Shown: in pieces, positions 1 to 9,125 of the stretch
How the letters are laid out: each line of letters starts with the position of its first letter
Numbering within the stretch: position 1 is the stretch's first letter
NCBI GenBank assembly: GCA_014379595.1
Contig: JACMLM010000042.1
Coordinates: 1 to 42,751 of the forward strand
DNA from: Anaerolineales bacterium
GTDB taxonomy: Bacteria > Chloroflexota > Anaerolineae > Anaerolineales > Villigracilaceae
DNA length: 42,751 nucleotides
Direction of reading: 5' to 3'
Notes under the pieces: model-generated
What the model saw: the letters and a program-made list of their open reading frames with translations, nothing else
Told to the model about the DNA's origin: nothing
Database searches by the model: none
Position numbers and translations under genes: made by a program

Positions 1-1
1 A

Positions 2-472
2 TTCTTTTTAGGGCATCGCGCAGATCAATATCTTGAAGCTGCGCGTGATGCGCGTTCATCCATCCTTGACCGAAGTATTTATGAAGATGCTCATATTTTT
101 GCCCGTGCATTAAACCATATGGGGAATTTGGGCGAACGTGATTATCTTGCCTACCGCCGATTATTTGAAGTGGTTGTAAGTGGCTTGCCGCGCCCAGACT
201 TGTTGATCTATCTCAAAGCGCCTGTTCCTGTGCTCATGGATCGCATCCGCAGGCGTGCTCGCGATATGGAAACAGGTATTTCTTCTGATTATTTATCTTT
301 ACTTGATTCGTTTTATGATGAATGGCTGGGCGCGTTTGATCTTTGCCCTGTGTTAACCATTCAAACTGACGACCTTGATTATGTTAATCACCCTGCTCAT
401 TTGGATCTTGTAGCACAACGCATACAGGATAAATTAGCTGGAAAAGAAGTAATGGACTTAACCACCAGGTAG
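2..472 (+). CDS. Deoxynucleoside kinase, C-terminal part
   Basis: This is the 3' part of a deoxynucleoside kinase (dGK/dAK family), which phosphorylates deoxynucleosides with ATP in nucleotide salvage. The start lies outside the window; the open frame runs from base 2. The fragment contains the family's D-R-S-I-Y-E-D sequence (about residues 25-31 of the fragment), which ends with the substrate-contacting acidic residue. It also contains a Y-L-K-A-P segment and the arginine-rich lid I-R-R-R-A-R-D-M-E that clamps the ATP phosphates. The Walker A loop would lie upstream of the window. It ends 7 bases before the next gene, so co-transcription is likely. The family assignment is confident. The exact nucleoside preference cannot be read from this part. 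Confidence 0.88.
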   Translation, partial: FFLGHRADQYLEAARDARSSILDRSIYEDAHIFARALNHMGNLGERDYLAYRRLFEVVVSGLPRPDLLIYLKAPVPVLMDRIRRRARDMETGISSDYLSLLDSFYDEWLGAFDLCPVLTIQTDDLDYVNHPAHLDLVAQRIQDKLAGKEVMDLTTR

Positions 473-479
473 TTTTGAT

Positions 480-1736
480 ATGACAGTTAATCTCCTTTCG
501 CAAATCCCTTTGTTTACAGATCTTCCAGTGATAGAACTGGATGGAATTCTCGCGGCGATGGATGTAAAAGAATTAGCCGATAAAGAGGTTCTTTTTCGTG
601 AAGGCGATCCTGGCGAAGATTTTTACGTAGTGACGAAGGGTGTTGTTGAAGTATTAATGGCGGCTGGGCAGCAAGAAGAACTTCTGCTAAATATTATGCG
701 CGAAGGTGAACACTTCGGTGAGATGAGTCTCATTATGCCAGGCGGGCATCGCACTGCGAGCGTGCGAGCGCGCGGAGAATCTACGCTGCTATCTATGAGC
801 CGAACTCAATTTTTAGACCTCACCAGAAAACATCCTGAACTTTCCACTTCAATGGTGCGTGTGTTGAGTCAACGCCTGGATGCCACCAATACCCAAACCT
901 TTCGCGAACTTAATGAAAAGAATAAGCAGCTGCAAACTGCCTTTGATGAACTTAAGGCTGCACAAGCTCAACTGATCGAAAAAGAACGCCTCGAGCGTGA
1001 ACTGCAAGTTGCTGCTGATATTCAATTAAGTATTCTGCCCGATGAATTACCTGCATTAGAAGAATTTGGATTTGGTGCTCGTATTCTGCCTGCCCGTCAG
1101 GTGGGTGGCGACTTTTATGATGTATTTCTTGTGAAAGAAAATCAATATGGTGTTCTGATCGGTGACGTAGCTGATAAAGGTGTGCCGTCTGCGCTTTTCA
1201 TGGCGCGTGCTCATGCGCTCATCATGGCAGAAGCGGATACTGGTTTGTCTTCAGGCGAAGTGATGAAGTTGGTCAACCGTCATATTACACGTCTTCAAAA
1301 ATCAACACAATTTGTTACAGTGTTATACGGCATTCTGGATTTAACTACACGCGAATTTAATTATGCGCGTGCAGGTCATGAACCTCCATTGATATTAAAC
1401 CCTGATGGCACAGTGGAGCGCATCCCTCATAGCTCGGGAATGGCGCTGGGTTTATGGGAAGAAATTACACTTGATGTGCGTACTGTCATATTGCAACCCG
1501 GTGCAACTCTGCTTTTATTTACAGACGGTCTCACTGATTGTCGCAGCCCGGGCGGAGAAGCTTTTGGGTTGGAGCGTATCAAAAAAACATTAGGTGAAAT
1601 GCATAATGTCAACGCTCAAGAAGTTTGTGATCAATTGCTTGAAACATTAAGAAATTACGAAAGTGGCGCCAAACAGGATGACGATGTTACGCTGGTAGCG
1701 ATTCACGCTATTAGTAAAAATTCAATTAGAAAATAA
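480..1736 (+). CDS. Cyclic nucleotide-binding domain / SpoIIE-type PP2C phosphatase
   Basis: A 418-residue two-domain regulator. Residues about 10-135 form a Crp/CAP-type cyclic nucleotide-binding domain, with the phosphate-binding cassette seen as H-F-G-E-M-S-L followed by R-T-A-S-V. A coiled coil (about 140-180) leads into a PP2C SpoIIE phosphatase domain (about 180-410). Metal-binding acidic motifs are visible there: V-G-G-D-F-Y-D, I-G-D-V-A-D-K-G, T-D-G-L-T-D and Q-D-D-D-V-T. By family knowledge, such phosphatases dephosphorylate serine on STAS anti-sigma antagonists, here under control of a cyclic nucleotide. Possible partners in the window are the STAS protein at 32032-32430 and the class III cyclases at 20136-25584. 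These links are inference, since the genes are far apart. Confidence 0.92.
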   Translation: MTVNLLSQIPLFTDLPVIELDGILAAMDVKELADKEVLFREGDPGEDFYVVTKGVVEVLMAAGQQEELLLNIMREGEHFGEMSLIMPGGHRTASVRARGESTLLSMSRTQFLDLTRKHPELSTSMVRVLSQRLDATNTQTFRELNEKNKQLQTAFDELKAAQAQLIEKERLERELQVAADIQLSILPDELPALEEFGFGARILPARQVGGDFYDVFLVKENQYGVLIGDVADKGVPSALFMARAHALIMAEADTGLSSGEVMKLVNRHITRLQKSTQFVTVLYGILDLTTREFNYARAGHEPPLILNPDGTVERIPHSSGMALGLWEEITLDVRTVILQPGATLLLFTDGLTDCRSPGGEAFGLERIKKTLGEMHNVNAQEVCDQLLETLRNYESGAKQDDDVTLVAIHAISKNSIRK

Positions 1737-1747
1737 TGTCAATTTTT

Positions 1748-1837
1748 CCGTCATTGCGAGGAGGATGTTCTTCCCGACGAAGCAATCTCTTTCTCGTGTT
1801 GGGGATTGCTTCGGCAAGAGCGCCTCGCACTGACGGG
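1748..1837. repeat. Palindromic intergenic repeat (TCATTGCGAGGAG type)
   Basis: Imperfect inverted repeat between two convergent genes. The outer arms are CCGTCATTGCGAGG and CCTCGCACTGACGGG. The inner arms GAAGCAATC and GATTGCTTC also pair. The ends and spacing resemble the dispersed REP/MITE-like sequences with a TCATTGCGAGG end that I recall from many bacterial genomes, Chloroflexota included. Folded RNA from either strand gives a long hairpin, and the + strand continues into a T-rich stretch. It may therefore also act as a terminator for both neighbours. Confidence 0.75.
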
Positions 1838-1844
1838 ACACTTT

Positions 1845-2981
1845 TTATTTCAATGCCTGTTCCAAATCTGCGATCAGATCATCCACGTTTTCGATCCCAA
1901 CTGATAACCGTACTAAACCAGCGTCCACTTCCAAAGCGGAACCCGCTACAGATAAATGAGTCATTGCCGCGGGAACTTCGATCAATGATTCAACTCCGCC
2001 ACGCGACTCTGCCAATGTGAATATTTTTGTGGATTCCGCTACTCGCACAGCTGCATCCTTCCCGTCTTTCATCACGAACGAGATCATGCCTCCGCCATTG
2101 AGCATTTGGCGCTTCGCTATATTAACTTGAGGATGACTCTCGTGAAATGGGTAGATCAGCCGTTTGACATTTTTCTGCTTCTCAAGAAACTTTACGATTT
2201 TCTCCGCATTCACCGCATGACGATCCATGCGAACGGGGAGGGTTTTGATTCCGCGCAGCACGAGGAAAGAATCCATCGGACCTTGAATGCCGCCGATTGC
2301 ATTTTGTAAGTAAGCAAGCTTCTCACCAAGTTCTTTATCTTTACCAATGATCGCGCCGCCAACAACATCTGAATGGCCGCCGAGATATTTGGTCATCGAG
2401 TGGACAACTAGATCAGCGCCTAACTCCAGTGGCCGTTGAAGATAGGGAGTAGCAAATGTATTATCCACAACCAACAGAGGTTTATTTGGATGAGATTTTA
2501 CAATTTCAGCCACGGCTCGAATATCAGTTACAGCTAATAAAGGATTTGTAGGAGTTTCAAGCCACACAATTCGTGTGGACGGGGTTAATGCCTCGGCGAG
2601 ATTCTCTGGATCGGTTGTGTCAGCAAATGTAAAGTCCAGACCGAAGCGGCGCAGGATCTTATCAAATAAACGAAATGTCCCGCCATACACATCATTGCCC
2701 GCTACAACATGATCTCCACTCGCAAGCATTCGCAGAACCGTATCCGTTGCCGCCATGCCAGAGGCGAAGGCCAGGCCGAACGTCCCGCTTTCTAATTCTG
2801 CAAGACAATCCTGTAGTGCTTTGCGCGTGGGGTTAAGCGTCCGCGAATATTCATATCCCTGTCTCGGCTTTCCAATTCCATCCTGCATATAAGTGGATGT
2901 GAAATATACGGGCGTCATCACCGCGCCGTTGTTCGGGTCAGGCTCCTGCCCTGCATGAATTGCGAGCGTTTCAAATTTCAT
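1845..2981 (-). CDS. Cys/Met metabolism PLP-dependent enzyme (cystathionine gamma-synthase or gamma-lyase)
   Basis: A 378-residue enzyme of the Cys/Met metabolism PLP family, which makes or cleaves cystathionine in transsulfuration. Visible marks are the substrate/phosphate-binding [11 protein letters not shown] near residue 45, the cofactor-stacking region A-S-G-M-A-A, the aspartate in V-V-D-N-T-F-A-T, and the PLP lysine in [12 protein letters not shown]. The C-terminal segment [12 protein letters not shown] is also typical. The length fits a full enzyme. The start is supported by AGGAG 8 bases upstream. Synthase, gamma-lyase and beta-lyase cannot be separated by eye. The gene is monocistronic and divergent from the PIG-L gene. 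Confidence 0.92.
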   Translation of the reverse strand: MKFETLAIHAGQEPDPNNGAVMTPVYFTSTYMQDGIGKPRQGYEYSRTLNPTRKALQDCLAELESGTFGLAFASGMAATDTVLRMLASGDHVVAGNDVYGGTFRLFDKILRRFGLDFTFADTTDPENLAEALTPSTRIVWLETPTNPLLAVTDIRAVAEIVKSHPNKPLLVVDNTFATPYLQRPLELGADLVVHSMTKYLGGHSDVVGGAIIGKDKELGEKLAYLQNAIGGIQGPMDSFLVLRGIKTLPVRMDRHAVNAEKIVKFLEKQKNVKRLIYPFHESHPQVNIAKRQMLNGGGMISFVMKDGKDAAVRVAESTKIFTLAESRGGVESLIEVPAAMTHLSVAGSALEVDAGLVRLSVGIENVDDLIADLEQALK

Positions 2982-3071
2982 TTTGTCTCCTGGCTGCTTG
3001 TTTTAAAATGTAAATTTCACATATAACATGTTGTCTGGATGAAGATTACAATACTGATTATACGAGGAAAT

Positions 3072-3917
3072 ATGACAAAAACTTTATTGGCAGTTTTAGC
3101 ACACCCTGATGATGAATCTTTTGGTTTGGGCGGCACGCTCGCTTTGTACGCAGGCAAAGGCTACGATACGTATTATGTCTGTGCAACGCGCGGCGAAGCT
3201 GGTTCAGCGGATGAAGAATATATGAAAGGTTTCAAAGATACTGCAGAAATGCGCACAGATGAATTAACACGCGCCGCAAAAATACTTGGATTAAAGGAAG
3301 TTTTTTTTCTGGGCTACCGTGACTCGGGCATGCCTGGTATGGATGCAAACCAACATCCCAATGCGCAGATCAATCATCCCATTGATGAAGTGGCTGGCCT
3401 CGTTGTGAAATATATCCGCGAGCTTAAGCCTGATGTTGTCATCACATTTGACCCCATTGGCGGATATAAGCACCCTGACCATATTCATATTCAAAAGGCA
3501 ACTGTCCTCGCCTTTGCAAATGCAGATGACGCTTCTTTCCACCCTGAGGCAGGTGAGCCTTTCCAACCAAAAGCACTTTACTTTCACGTTTTCTCGAAGG
3601 GATTACTAAAGACTGCTATTCGTTTGATGCCGCTCTTTGGCAAAGATCCAACTAAATTTGGACGAAATGGCGACATCAACTTAAAAGAATTAACCGAAGT
3701 GGATTTTCCTGTGCACGTGAGATTAAATATTCGCTCTGTGACAGAGATTAAACGCAAGGCAGGCGAGCAACATGCCTCACAAGGCGGCCTGCAAATGCGG
3801 CGCGGTGTCACAGGCTTTATTACCAAATTATTTGGCGAGCGCGAGGAATTTATGCAGGTATATCCAGCGGTGAATGATGCAAAATTTAAGAAGCTTGATC
3901 TGTTTGATCAAATCTAA
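3072..3917 (+). CDS. PIG-L/LmbE family zinc deacetylase
   Basis: A 281-residue PIG-L (LmbE) family protein. These zinc enzymes remove N-acetyl groups from sugar conjugates such as GlcNAc-inositol, mycothiol precursors, bacillithiol precursors or secondary-metabolite sugars. The N-terminal A-H-P-D-D-E supplies zinc ligands and the catalytic aspartate. The second H-P-D-H motif (Y-K-H-P-D-H-I-H) supplies the remaining histidine. The upstream in-frame ATG at 3039 is less likely: the ATG at 3072 follows GAGGAAAT, and homology begins at its leader. The gene ends just before a strong terminator. The acetylated substrate cannot be inferred here. Confidence 0.9.
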   Translation: MTKTLLAVLAHPDDESFGLGGTLALYAGKGYDTYYVCATRGEAGSADEEYMKGFKDTAEMRTDELTRAAKILGLKEVFFLGYRDSGMPGMDANQHPNAQINHPIDEVAGLVVKYIRELKPDVVITFDPIGGYKHPDHIHIQKATVLAFANADDASFHPEAGEPFQPKALYFHVFSKGLLKTAIRLMPLFGKDPTKFGRNGDINLKELTEVDFPVHVRLNIRSVTEIKRKAGEQHASQGGLQMRRGVTGFITKLFGEREEFMQVYPAVNDAKFKKLDLFDQI

Positions 3918-3937
3918 TTTGGGAATATCTTATAATG

Positions 3938-3967
3938 AGTGGCTGGAACAAATCCAGCCACTTTTTC
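3938..3967 (+). terminator. Rho-independent terminator after the PIG-L gene
   Basis: Perfect 9-bp stem AGTGGCTGG / CCAGCCACT with a 7-base loop, followed by five T. It lies 21 bases after the PIG-L stop codon. The in-frame ATG at 3935 sits at its foot, so that ATG is unlikely to be the start of the next gene. Confidence 0.93.
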
Positions 3968-4030
3968 GTTAATAGCAGGATATATTCCTTATGGAAGCGT
4001 GTTAGAATTTTTGATGCGAATGGGAAACCT

Positions 4031-4789
4031 ATGACTCAATCAAATGTATCCGCCCCAACCCGTAAACTGGATTTTAGCCGTATTCTTGAAGTTTTGCTTC
4101 ATCCACAGCGCACCTTTTCACTGATCGCGGAGGAAGCACAAGCCAGCTGGCTCACGCCCATGCTGGTTTTAAGTGTGTCGGCGTTTTTGAGCATTCTCGT
4201 CAGCGGATATCTGACTTCACGCGCCGCGATGATGGGCGAAGTGCAGCTCCCTCGAGATTGGCAATACTGGACGCCCGATATGCAGAGCAACTACATGCAG
4301 GCCCAGCAGGCCATGCAAGGACCTGTATTTTCATACATTATTCCGCTGATCACTGCTTTGATCGGGCTTTGGCTGTGGTGGTTGATCTTAAGCGGTTTAC
4401 TGCACTTGGGGTCAACTTTGCTGGGTGGGCGCGGCTCAATGCAGATGGCGCTAAACATTGTGGGTTGGGCAGCTTTGCCTTTTGTCGTTCGAGATTTTTT
4501 AAGAATTATTTTCATGCTCTTGGCTGGTCATTCCATTACAAGCCCTGGCCTTTCTGGTTTTGCAGGAAGTGCAGTTTTTATTTCACAGATACTCACTCGT
4601 GTAGATATCTTCTTTATTTGGAATTGTATTTTATTGATCATTGGTTTCGGTATTTCTGAAAACCTTTCAAAAAACCGTGTGGTTGTTGGGGTTGTTAGTG
4701 TTGTAGTTCTGCTTCTTCTCATACAGTCAGGTTTGGGTTCATTGCTTTCAAGCGTAAGCGGGTTGGCGGTTCAGCGCCCGTTCTTTTAA
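4031..4789 (+). CDS. YIP1-family integral membrane protein
   Basis: A 252-residue membrane protein with the YIP1-domain layout. A short cytoplasmic N-terminus carries an L-H-P-Q-R-T-F motif (YIP1 proteins often have a P-x-x-x-F element at this place). About five membrane segments follow (about residues 45-65, 95-120, 140-165, 185-205 and 215-240). The start at 4031 is chosen because the longer frame would begin inside the terminator at 3938-3967. The ATPase gene follows after 4 bases, so this is the first gene of the ABC operon. A role as membrane partner or regulator of that exporter is plausible but not shown. Confidence 0.82.
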   Translation: MTQSNVSAPTRKLDFSRILEVLLHPQRTFSLIAEEAQASWLTPMLVLSVSAFLSILVSGYLTSRAAMMGEVQLPRDWQYWTPDMQSNYMQAQQAMQGPVFSYIIPLITALIGLWLWWLILSGLLHLGSTLLGGRGSMQMALNIVGWAALPFVVRDFLRIIFMLLAGHSITSPGLSGFAGSAVFISQILTRVDIFFIWNCILLIIGFGISENLSKNRVVVGVVSVVVLLLLIQSGLGSLLSSVSGLAVQRPFF

Positions 4790-4793
4790 TCTC

Positions 4794-5522
4794 ATGACAT
4801 CTTCTCCGTTGATCCACATCGAAGAACTGAAAAAGCATTTTCAAATGGGCGGCACAACTGTCCGCGCCTTGGATGGTGTAGATTTAGATATTCAAGCCGG
4901 CACATTTACAGTGGTGATGGGGCCTTCAGGCTCAGGCAAAAGTAGTTTGCTTTACCTCCTTGGTGGACTGGATCGATCTACATCTGGTCAGATCTCAGTC
5001 AGCGGTGAACGCCTCGATCAAATGGATGAAAATGCGCTCGCGCTCTTTCGCCGCCGAACCATGGGATTTATTTTCCAATCATTTAATCTAGTCTCGAGCA
5101 TGACCGCGTTAGAAAACGTGGCTTTCCCAATGCAATTCACAGGGACATCGATCGCACAGCGAAATGAATCAGCATCTAAACTATTGGAACAGGTCGGGCT
5201 TGCTGATCGAAGTCATCATCGTCCATCTGAGCTTTCAGGTGGACAACAACAGCGTGTAGCTGTGGCGCGGGCACTGGTCAATAATCCCAGCTTGATCTTG
5301 GCTGATGAACCCACGGGTAATCTTGATACAGCAAGTGGTATTGCTGTTATGCAGCTGCTCTCCGACCTTCATCGTTCAGGGCGGACTGTGTTGGTCGTTA
5401 CTCATGACCCGCGTATGACGCGCTTTGCCACCCATAAAATATTTTTATTAGATGGGCATGTGGTCAGTGAAGCAGAATATCAGTCTGCTATTTTGGATAT
5501 GACCCAAACTGTTCCTGAATAA
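4794..5522 (+). CDS. ABC transporter ATP-binding protein, LolD/MacB type
   Basis: A 242-residue ABC ATPase that powers the permease encoded two genes downstream. The Walker A loop G-P-S-G-S-G-K-S-S is near residue 42, the Q-loop is in F-I-F-Q-S-F-N-L-V, the signature is [10 protein letters not shown], Walker B is [12 protein letters not shown], and the H-loop is V-T-H-D. The N-L-D-T-A-S-G after Walker B is typical of the LolD/MacB/FtsE subfamily. Members work by mechanotransmission on periplasmic or extracellular substrates rather than by classical import. It sits between a YIP1 protein and a secreted CARDB protein in one operon. Confidence 0.95.
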   Translation: MTSSPLIHIEELKKHFQMGGTTVRALDGVDLDIQAGTFTVVMGPSGSGKSSLLYLLGGLDRSTSGQISVSGERLDQMDENALALFRRRTMGFIFQSFNLVSSMTALENVAFPMQFTGTSIAQRNESASKLLEQVGLADRSHHRPSELSGGQQQRVAVARALVNNPSLILADEPTGNLDTASGIAVMQLLSDLHRSGRTVLVVTHDPRMTRFATHKIFLLDGHVVSEAEYQSAILDMTQTVPE

Positions 5523-5545
5523 AAGTTTAAATCACGGGAGATCGA

Positions 5546-7270
5546 ATGAAATTTCAGAATAAATTTTTTGTTTCAATTTTTCTTGCACTAGTTTTAATAG
5601 TGAATTGGATTCATCCTGCGTATGCTGCGACGGTTATTTCGGTTTCGCCATCTTCCATCATTAATGATGTTAATCGAACAATTACAATAACTGGAACTGG
5701 ATTTGATAATACTGCAATTGTATTATTGGATGGCGCTGCGCTTGCCACAGCATTTGTCGATGCAGTGACCCTAACCGCAACAGTGCCCGCTGGAACTTCA
5801 GTAGGTACGCATGTCATCACTGTCACAATGGGTGGCGCTCCTCTTTCTGCTTCACTAAATTTGGATGTGACAGATTCCGTAGCAGTTCCTCCTACAGCAA
5901 TACCAACATCTACTTCCACGCCATCGTCATTTGTGCGACCGCAATTGGTAATAGACTCATACAAAGCGAATGTGTCCACAGTGCAATCAGGACAGGAATT
6001 TAAGATCAATATTAACTTTGATAATGCAGGTACTTCTGGCGCCTTCAATGTGCAGGCTGCTTTTACATCCGCAGACCTTGTACCCACCAAGACGGGTGGA
6101 GTTGTAGCCTTAGGGTCTATAGCAGCAGGTGCAGGCGGCAACACATCACAAACTTTTCTGGCAGCTGATTCTATTTTTGGAAAGACCATAGTGATAGTTG
6201 ATGTGGCGCTTACCTACTATGATGTGAGCGGCACTTCATATTCAGATAAATTTACACTCAGTGTCCCTGCTGGCGGCGGAACAGGCGGAGTGTCTTATCC
6301 TACATCCACACCTACCGGGCTTCAGAGCGGCCAATTGATCATCCCTTCCTATGGAACCACGATTGACCCTCTACAGCCAGGCTCACAATTTACATTAGCC
6401 ATGACGGTTCAAAATGTAGGGAATGATATCGCACAGCGAGTTACCATGATCGTGGGCGGTGGCTCCTCTGGAACAGGCGGAAGCACACCTCAGCCCGGCG
6501 GTGTTTCTGGTGGAGGCGGTGAGTTCACAAATTTTGCTCCCGTTGGCACATCCAATGTGCAGTCGCTTGGCGATCTTAGAGCGGGCAGCATGGTGCAGGT
6601 TTCGCAGGATTTGATCGTCAACGTATCCACCAATCCCGGTGCGTATCCAATGAAAATAACTTTCTCTTATTTAAATGACAAAGGCGAAGTTATTAATGAT
6701 GAACAGGTAATTACTTTATTGGTATTTAGCCTGCCGAATGTTGATGTAAGTTTTTATCGTCCGCCTGATCTATTCTTTGCTGGCCAACCTGGGGCTTTGC
6801 CAATTCAAGTTGTGAACCTTGGCAAGCGCACAGCGGTTTTGGGAAACATGACCGTTACTTCTACTAGCGGCATCATAGAAAATGGATCGACATTGGTCGG
6901 CTCACTGGATGCAGGCGGTTATTTTACGCTTGACTCTACCTTGTTCCCTGACCTGCCCGGTACGGTTGAGTTAAATATAGTGATCGAATATACCGATGAC
7001 TTTAATCAACCTCGCACGGTAGAGAAAACAATTGAATTAACTGTGGAAGAAGGTTCTTTTGAACCTATGCCTGATCCTTCTACAGAAGGAAGTGAAGGGG
7101 GTGAAGTTTTCATTCCTCCTGGCGATGAATCATTCCTGCAAAAGACATGGCGCTTCATTCTTGGACTTTTAGGCCTGGACAGCGCTCCTCCGGCATCTAC
7201 GCCCGATATGAATATTCCCCCGGAAAAGTTTCCGCTTCCGCCCGTCCAGGAGGAAGGTGGAGCAGGCTAA
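5546..7270 (+). CDS. Secreted IPT/TIG and CARDB-like repeat protein of an ABC operon
   Basis: A 574-residue exported protein. The signal peptide covers about residues 1-27, ending P-A-Y-A-A. An IPT/TIG-like beta domain follows (about 29-110, beginning V-I-S-V-S-P-S-S), then a Pro/Thr/Ser linker. Several CARDB/COG1361-like beta sandwiches come next, each opening with a short strand and a G-Q-E-F or G-S-Q-F turn (about 131-235 and 258-380), with another at about 390-495. The C-terminus is acidic and Pro/Gly-rich, with one short hydrophobic helix (F-I-L-G-L-L-G-L). Similar S-layer-like COG1361 proteins are encoded beside MacB-type ABC genes in other organisms. Here it occupies the place a MacA adaptor would have. 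That functional equivalence is inference. GGGAG upstream of 5546 supports the start. Confidence 0.82.
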   Translation: MKFQNKFFVSIFLALVLIVNWIHPAYAATVISVSPSSIINDVNRTITITGTGFDNTAIVLLDGAALATAFVDAVTLTATVPAGTSVGTHVITVTMGGAPLSASLNLDVTDSVAVPPTAIPTSTSTPSSFVRPQLVIDSYKANVSTVQSGQEFKININFDNAGTSGAFNVQAAFTSADLVPTKTGGVVALGSIAAGAGGNTSQTFLAADSIFGKTIVIVDVALTYYDVSGTSYSDKFTLSVPAGGGTGGVSYPTSTPTGLQSGQLIIPSYGTTIDPLQPGSQFTLAMTVQNVGNDIAQRVTMIVGGGSSGTGGSTPQPGGVSGGGGEFTNFAPVGTSNVQSLGDLRAGSMVQVSQDLIVNVSTNPGAYPMKITFSYLNDKGEVINDEQVITLLVFSLPNVDVSFYRPPDLFFAGQPGALPIQVVNLGKRTAVLGNMTVTSTSGIIENGSTLVGSLDAGGYFTLDSTLFPDLPGTVELNIVIEYTDDFNQPRTVEKTIELTVEEGSFEPMPDPSTEGSEGGEVFIPPGDESFLQKTWRFILGLLGLDSAPPASTPDMNIPPEKFPLPPVQEEGGAG

Positions 7271-7279
7271 GGTATCTCT

Positions 7280-8623
7280 ATGAAACTTCTTGATTTGTTT
7301 CGTCTTGTTATTAATAATTTAAGCCGTCGTAAAGCACGCGTCGGTTTGACCGCTGTGGGTGTGGTGATCGGCACTGCGGCAGTCATCATTCTAGTATCGC
7401 TTGCTATTGGACTGCAAAAGAATGCAACCGAACAGTTATATGGCATTGGTGACCTAAGTCTGATCAATGTGTATCCGGGCTTTGGCGGAGAAATGTTTGC
7501 AGGTGGGGGTGGTTCTGTGAAAATAATGCAAGGTGGCGGCGGAGAGGGAAGCGGCTCGACAGATATGTTGTTATTAACAAATAGCGCGTTGGATGATTTA
7601 AGTGCTATCTCATTTGTTCAGTCTGTTATTCCACGTGAGTATTTGCAATCATCCATGATCATGAAGTTTAAAAAATTTGAAGGCGGCAGTGGTGTTTATG
7701 GAATTGGCACAAATGACCTTGCTGACCTTGGCTTGGAAACACAACAAGGTTCAACAGCGCTTTCACGTGCAACAGTTGTGATCGGTTACATGGTGGCTCA
7801 AAATATGTACGATCCAACTTTGAGACCCGGGCAGGAACCGCCTCTACCTCCTGATCTATATGACCAACAAATCCAGTTGGTACTCAGTAAATGGGATGCC
7901 GATGGAAATGAAATCCGAAAGAATATAAGTGTACGAGTCTCTGGCATATTGACCGAATCAGGTTCAGAAGCAGATTGGTCTATTTATATGCCTCTTGAGC
8001 AGATCAAAACGCTTAATGAGTGGGCAACTGGCATTCGAGTCAATTACAACAAAGACGGATATTCTGAAGTGCTTGTTAAAGTTGAAAACCCAGATCACAC
8101 TTTAGAAGTCCGTGACCAGATCATCACTATGGGATTTCAGGCAAACACCATGCTGGATTTTGTACAGGGCATCAATAATTTCTACAAAATTTTGCAAGTA
8201 GTCTTGGGCGGTGTGGGTGCAATTGCCTTACTAGTAGCTGCCATTGGAATTGCGAACACCATGGCCATGTCTATTTTGGAGCGCACGCGTGAGATAGGCT
8301 TGATGAAAGCAGTTGGCGCAACCAACCGCGATGTACTGGCCATCTTCTTAGGAGAGGCTGCGGGCATTGGGTTTATTGGCGGGTTGGGGGGCGTGCTGAT
8401 CGGTTGGCTGGCAGGCCAGGGATTAAATATTGTTGCGGTTGTTTATTTGGCGCAGCAAGCTGCCGAGCAAGGCGGGTTACCTCCCAGTGTGGCGGTTTAT
8501 ACTCCATTATGGCTTCCAATATTTGTTTTACTTTTTTCGATCTTTATTGGTATGGTATCTGGTTTATATCCTGCTTTGCGCGCCGCAACGATGATCCCAG
8601 TACAGGCATTAAAGTATGAATAA
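7280..8623 (+). CDS. ABC transporter permease, MacB/FtsX family
   Basis: A 447-residue permease with MacB topology. There is one N-terminal membrane helix (about residues 20-45, preceded by N-N-L-S-R-R-K-A-R), a large extracytoplasmic domain (about 50-290) and three C-terminal helices. The FtsX-domain motif I-G-I-A-N-T-M-A-M-S-I-L-E-R-T-R-E-I-G lies just after the second helix, where it contacts the ATPase. The extracytoplasmic domain opens with an unusually glycine-rich loop (about 70-95). The spacing of 9 bases from the CARDB gene supports one operon. The substrate is unknown. Confidence 0.93.
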   Translation: MKLLDLFRLVINNLSRRKARVGLTAVGVVIGTAAVIILVSLAIGLQKNATEQLYGIGDLSLINVYPGFGGEMFAGGGGSVKIMQGGGGEGSGSTDMLLLTNSALDDLSAISFVQSVIPREYLQSSMIMKFKKFEGGSGVYGIGTNDLADLGLETQQGSTALSRATVVIGYMVAQNMYDPTLRPGQEPPLPPDLYDQQIQLVLSKWDADGNEIRKNISVRVSGILTESGSEADWSIYMPLEQIKTLNEWATGIRVNYNKDGYSEVLVKVENPDHTLEVRDQIITMGFQANTMLDFVQGINNFYKILQVVLGGVGAIALLVAAIGIANTMAMSILERTREIGLMKAVGATNRDVLAIFLGEAAGIGFIGGLGGVLIGWLAGQGLNIVAVVYLAQQAAEQGGLPPSVAVYTPLWLPIFVLLFSIFIGMVSGLYPALRAATMIPVQALKYE

Positions 8624-8775
8624 TGTGTTTTATCCATATCATTATAGGTTTTGAGATTCATTTAGCAATACAACATACTTCTATTGTAGATTTAATATAA
8701 TATAATCATTTATTAAGAGTATTACAGTGGTACGATTAGGGTATATTTTGTTCTTGATTTGGAAGGAGAATTCTT

Positions 8776-9117
8776 ATGCCTGAACGACGAACTGCGCCGA
8801 GAAAGAAATTTGTTTTTTACATGCGTGTTTTGAATGATGACACGCAGGAAATATTGGGTCACATGGTGGAGGTGGGGCCTAATGGGCTACAGTTGGAGAC
8901 AACGATGCCCCTCCCTGTCAACCGTGACTATTATCTACGTCTTGAAATTACCCCGGACTTGGGAGACAGGCCATATATCGTTTTTATTGGCCGCACAAAA
9001 TGGTGCAAGATGGATGAGATTGAACTGAATCTGTACCATACAGGGTTTAGTATCGCAGAGATCATGCCTGACGACAAACAGATTTTTCTGAATGTTCTCA
9101 AGAAATATGGAACATAA
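8776..9117 (+). CDS. PilZ-like domain protein, degenerate second motif
   Basis: A 113-residue single-domain protein resembling PilZ, the c-di-GMP receptor domain. It starts with R-R-T-A-P-R, matching the RxxxR ligand motif. The second motif, normally D/N-x-S-x-x-G, reads E-V-G-P-N-G here, so key residues differ and c-di-GMP binding is uncertain. The following L-Q-L-E-T and G-R-T-K-W-C strands fit the PilZ barrel. GGAAGGAGA upstream is a strong ribosome site. It is transcribed alone and closed by a terminator. The 152 bases upstream are AT-rich with several TATAAT-like hexamers, but I could not settle on one promoter. Confidence 0.72.
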   Translation: MPERRTAPRKKFVFYMRVLNDDTQEILGHMVEVGPNGLQLETTMPLPVNRDYYLRLEITPDLGDRPYIVFIGRTKWCKMDEIELNLYHTGFSIAEIMPDDKQIFLNVLKKYGT

Positions 9118-9125
9118 ACAAAAAT

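Noticed and set aside
3931-3936. TATAAT as a promoter for the YIP1 operon
   Set aside because: It is immediately before a strong terminator in the same direction and no suitable -35 box lies 16-18 bases upstream.
3935-4030. Upstream extension of the YIP1 gene from the ATG at 3935
   Set aside because: This ATG sits at the foot of the perfect terminator hairpin of the preceding gene, and the added residues show no YIP1 similarity.
5611-6189. 192-residue antisense open frame opposite the CARDB gene
   Set aside because: It is opposite a well-supported secreted protein and its composition is that of a reverse-complement shadow of Thr/Val/Ala codons.
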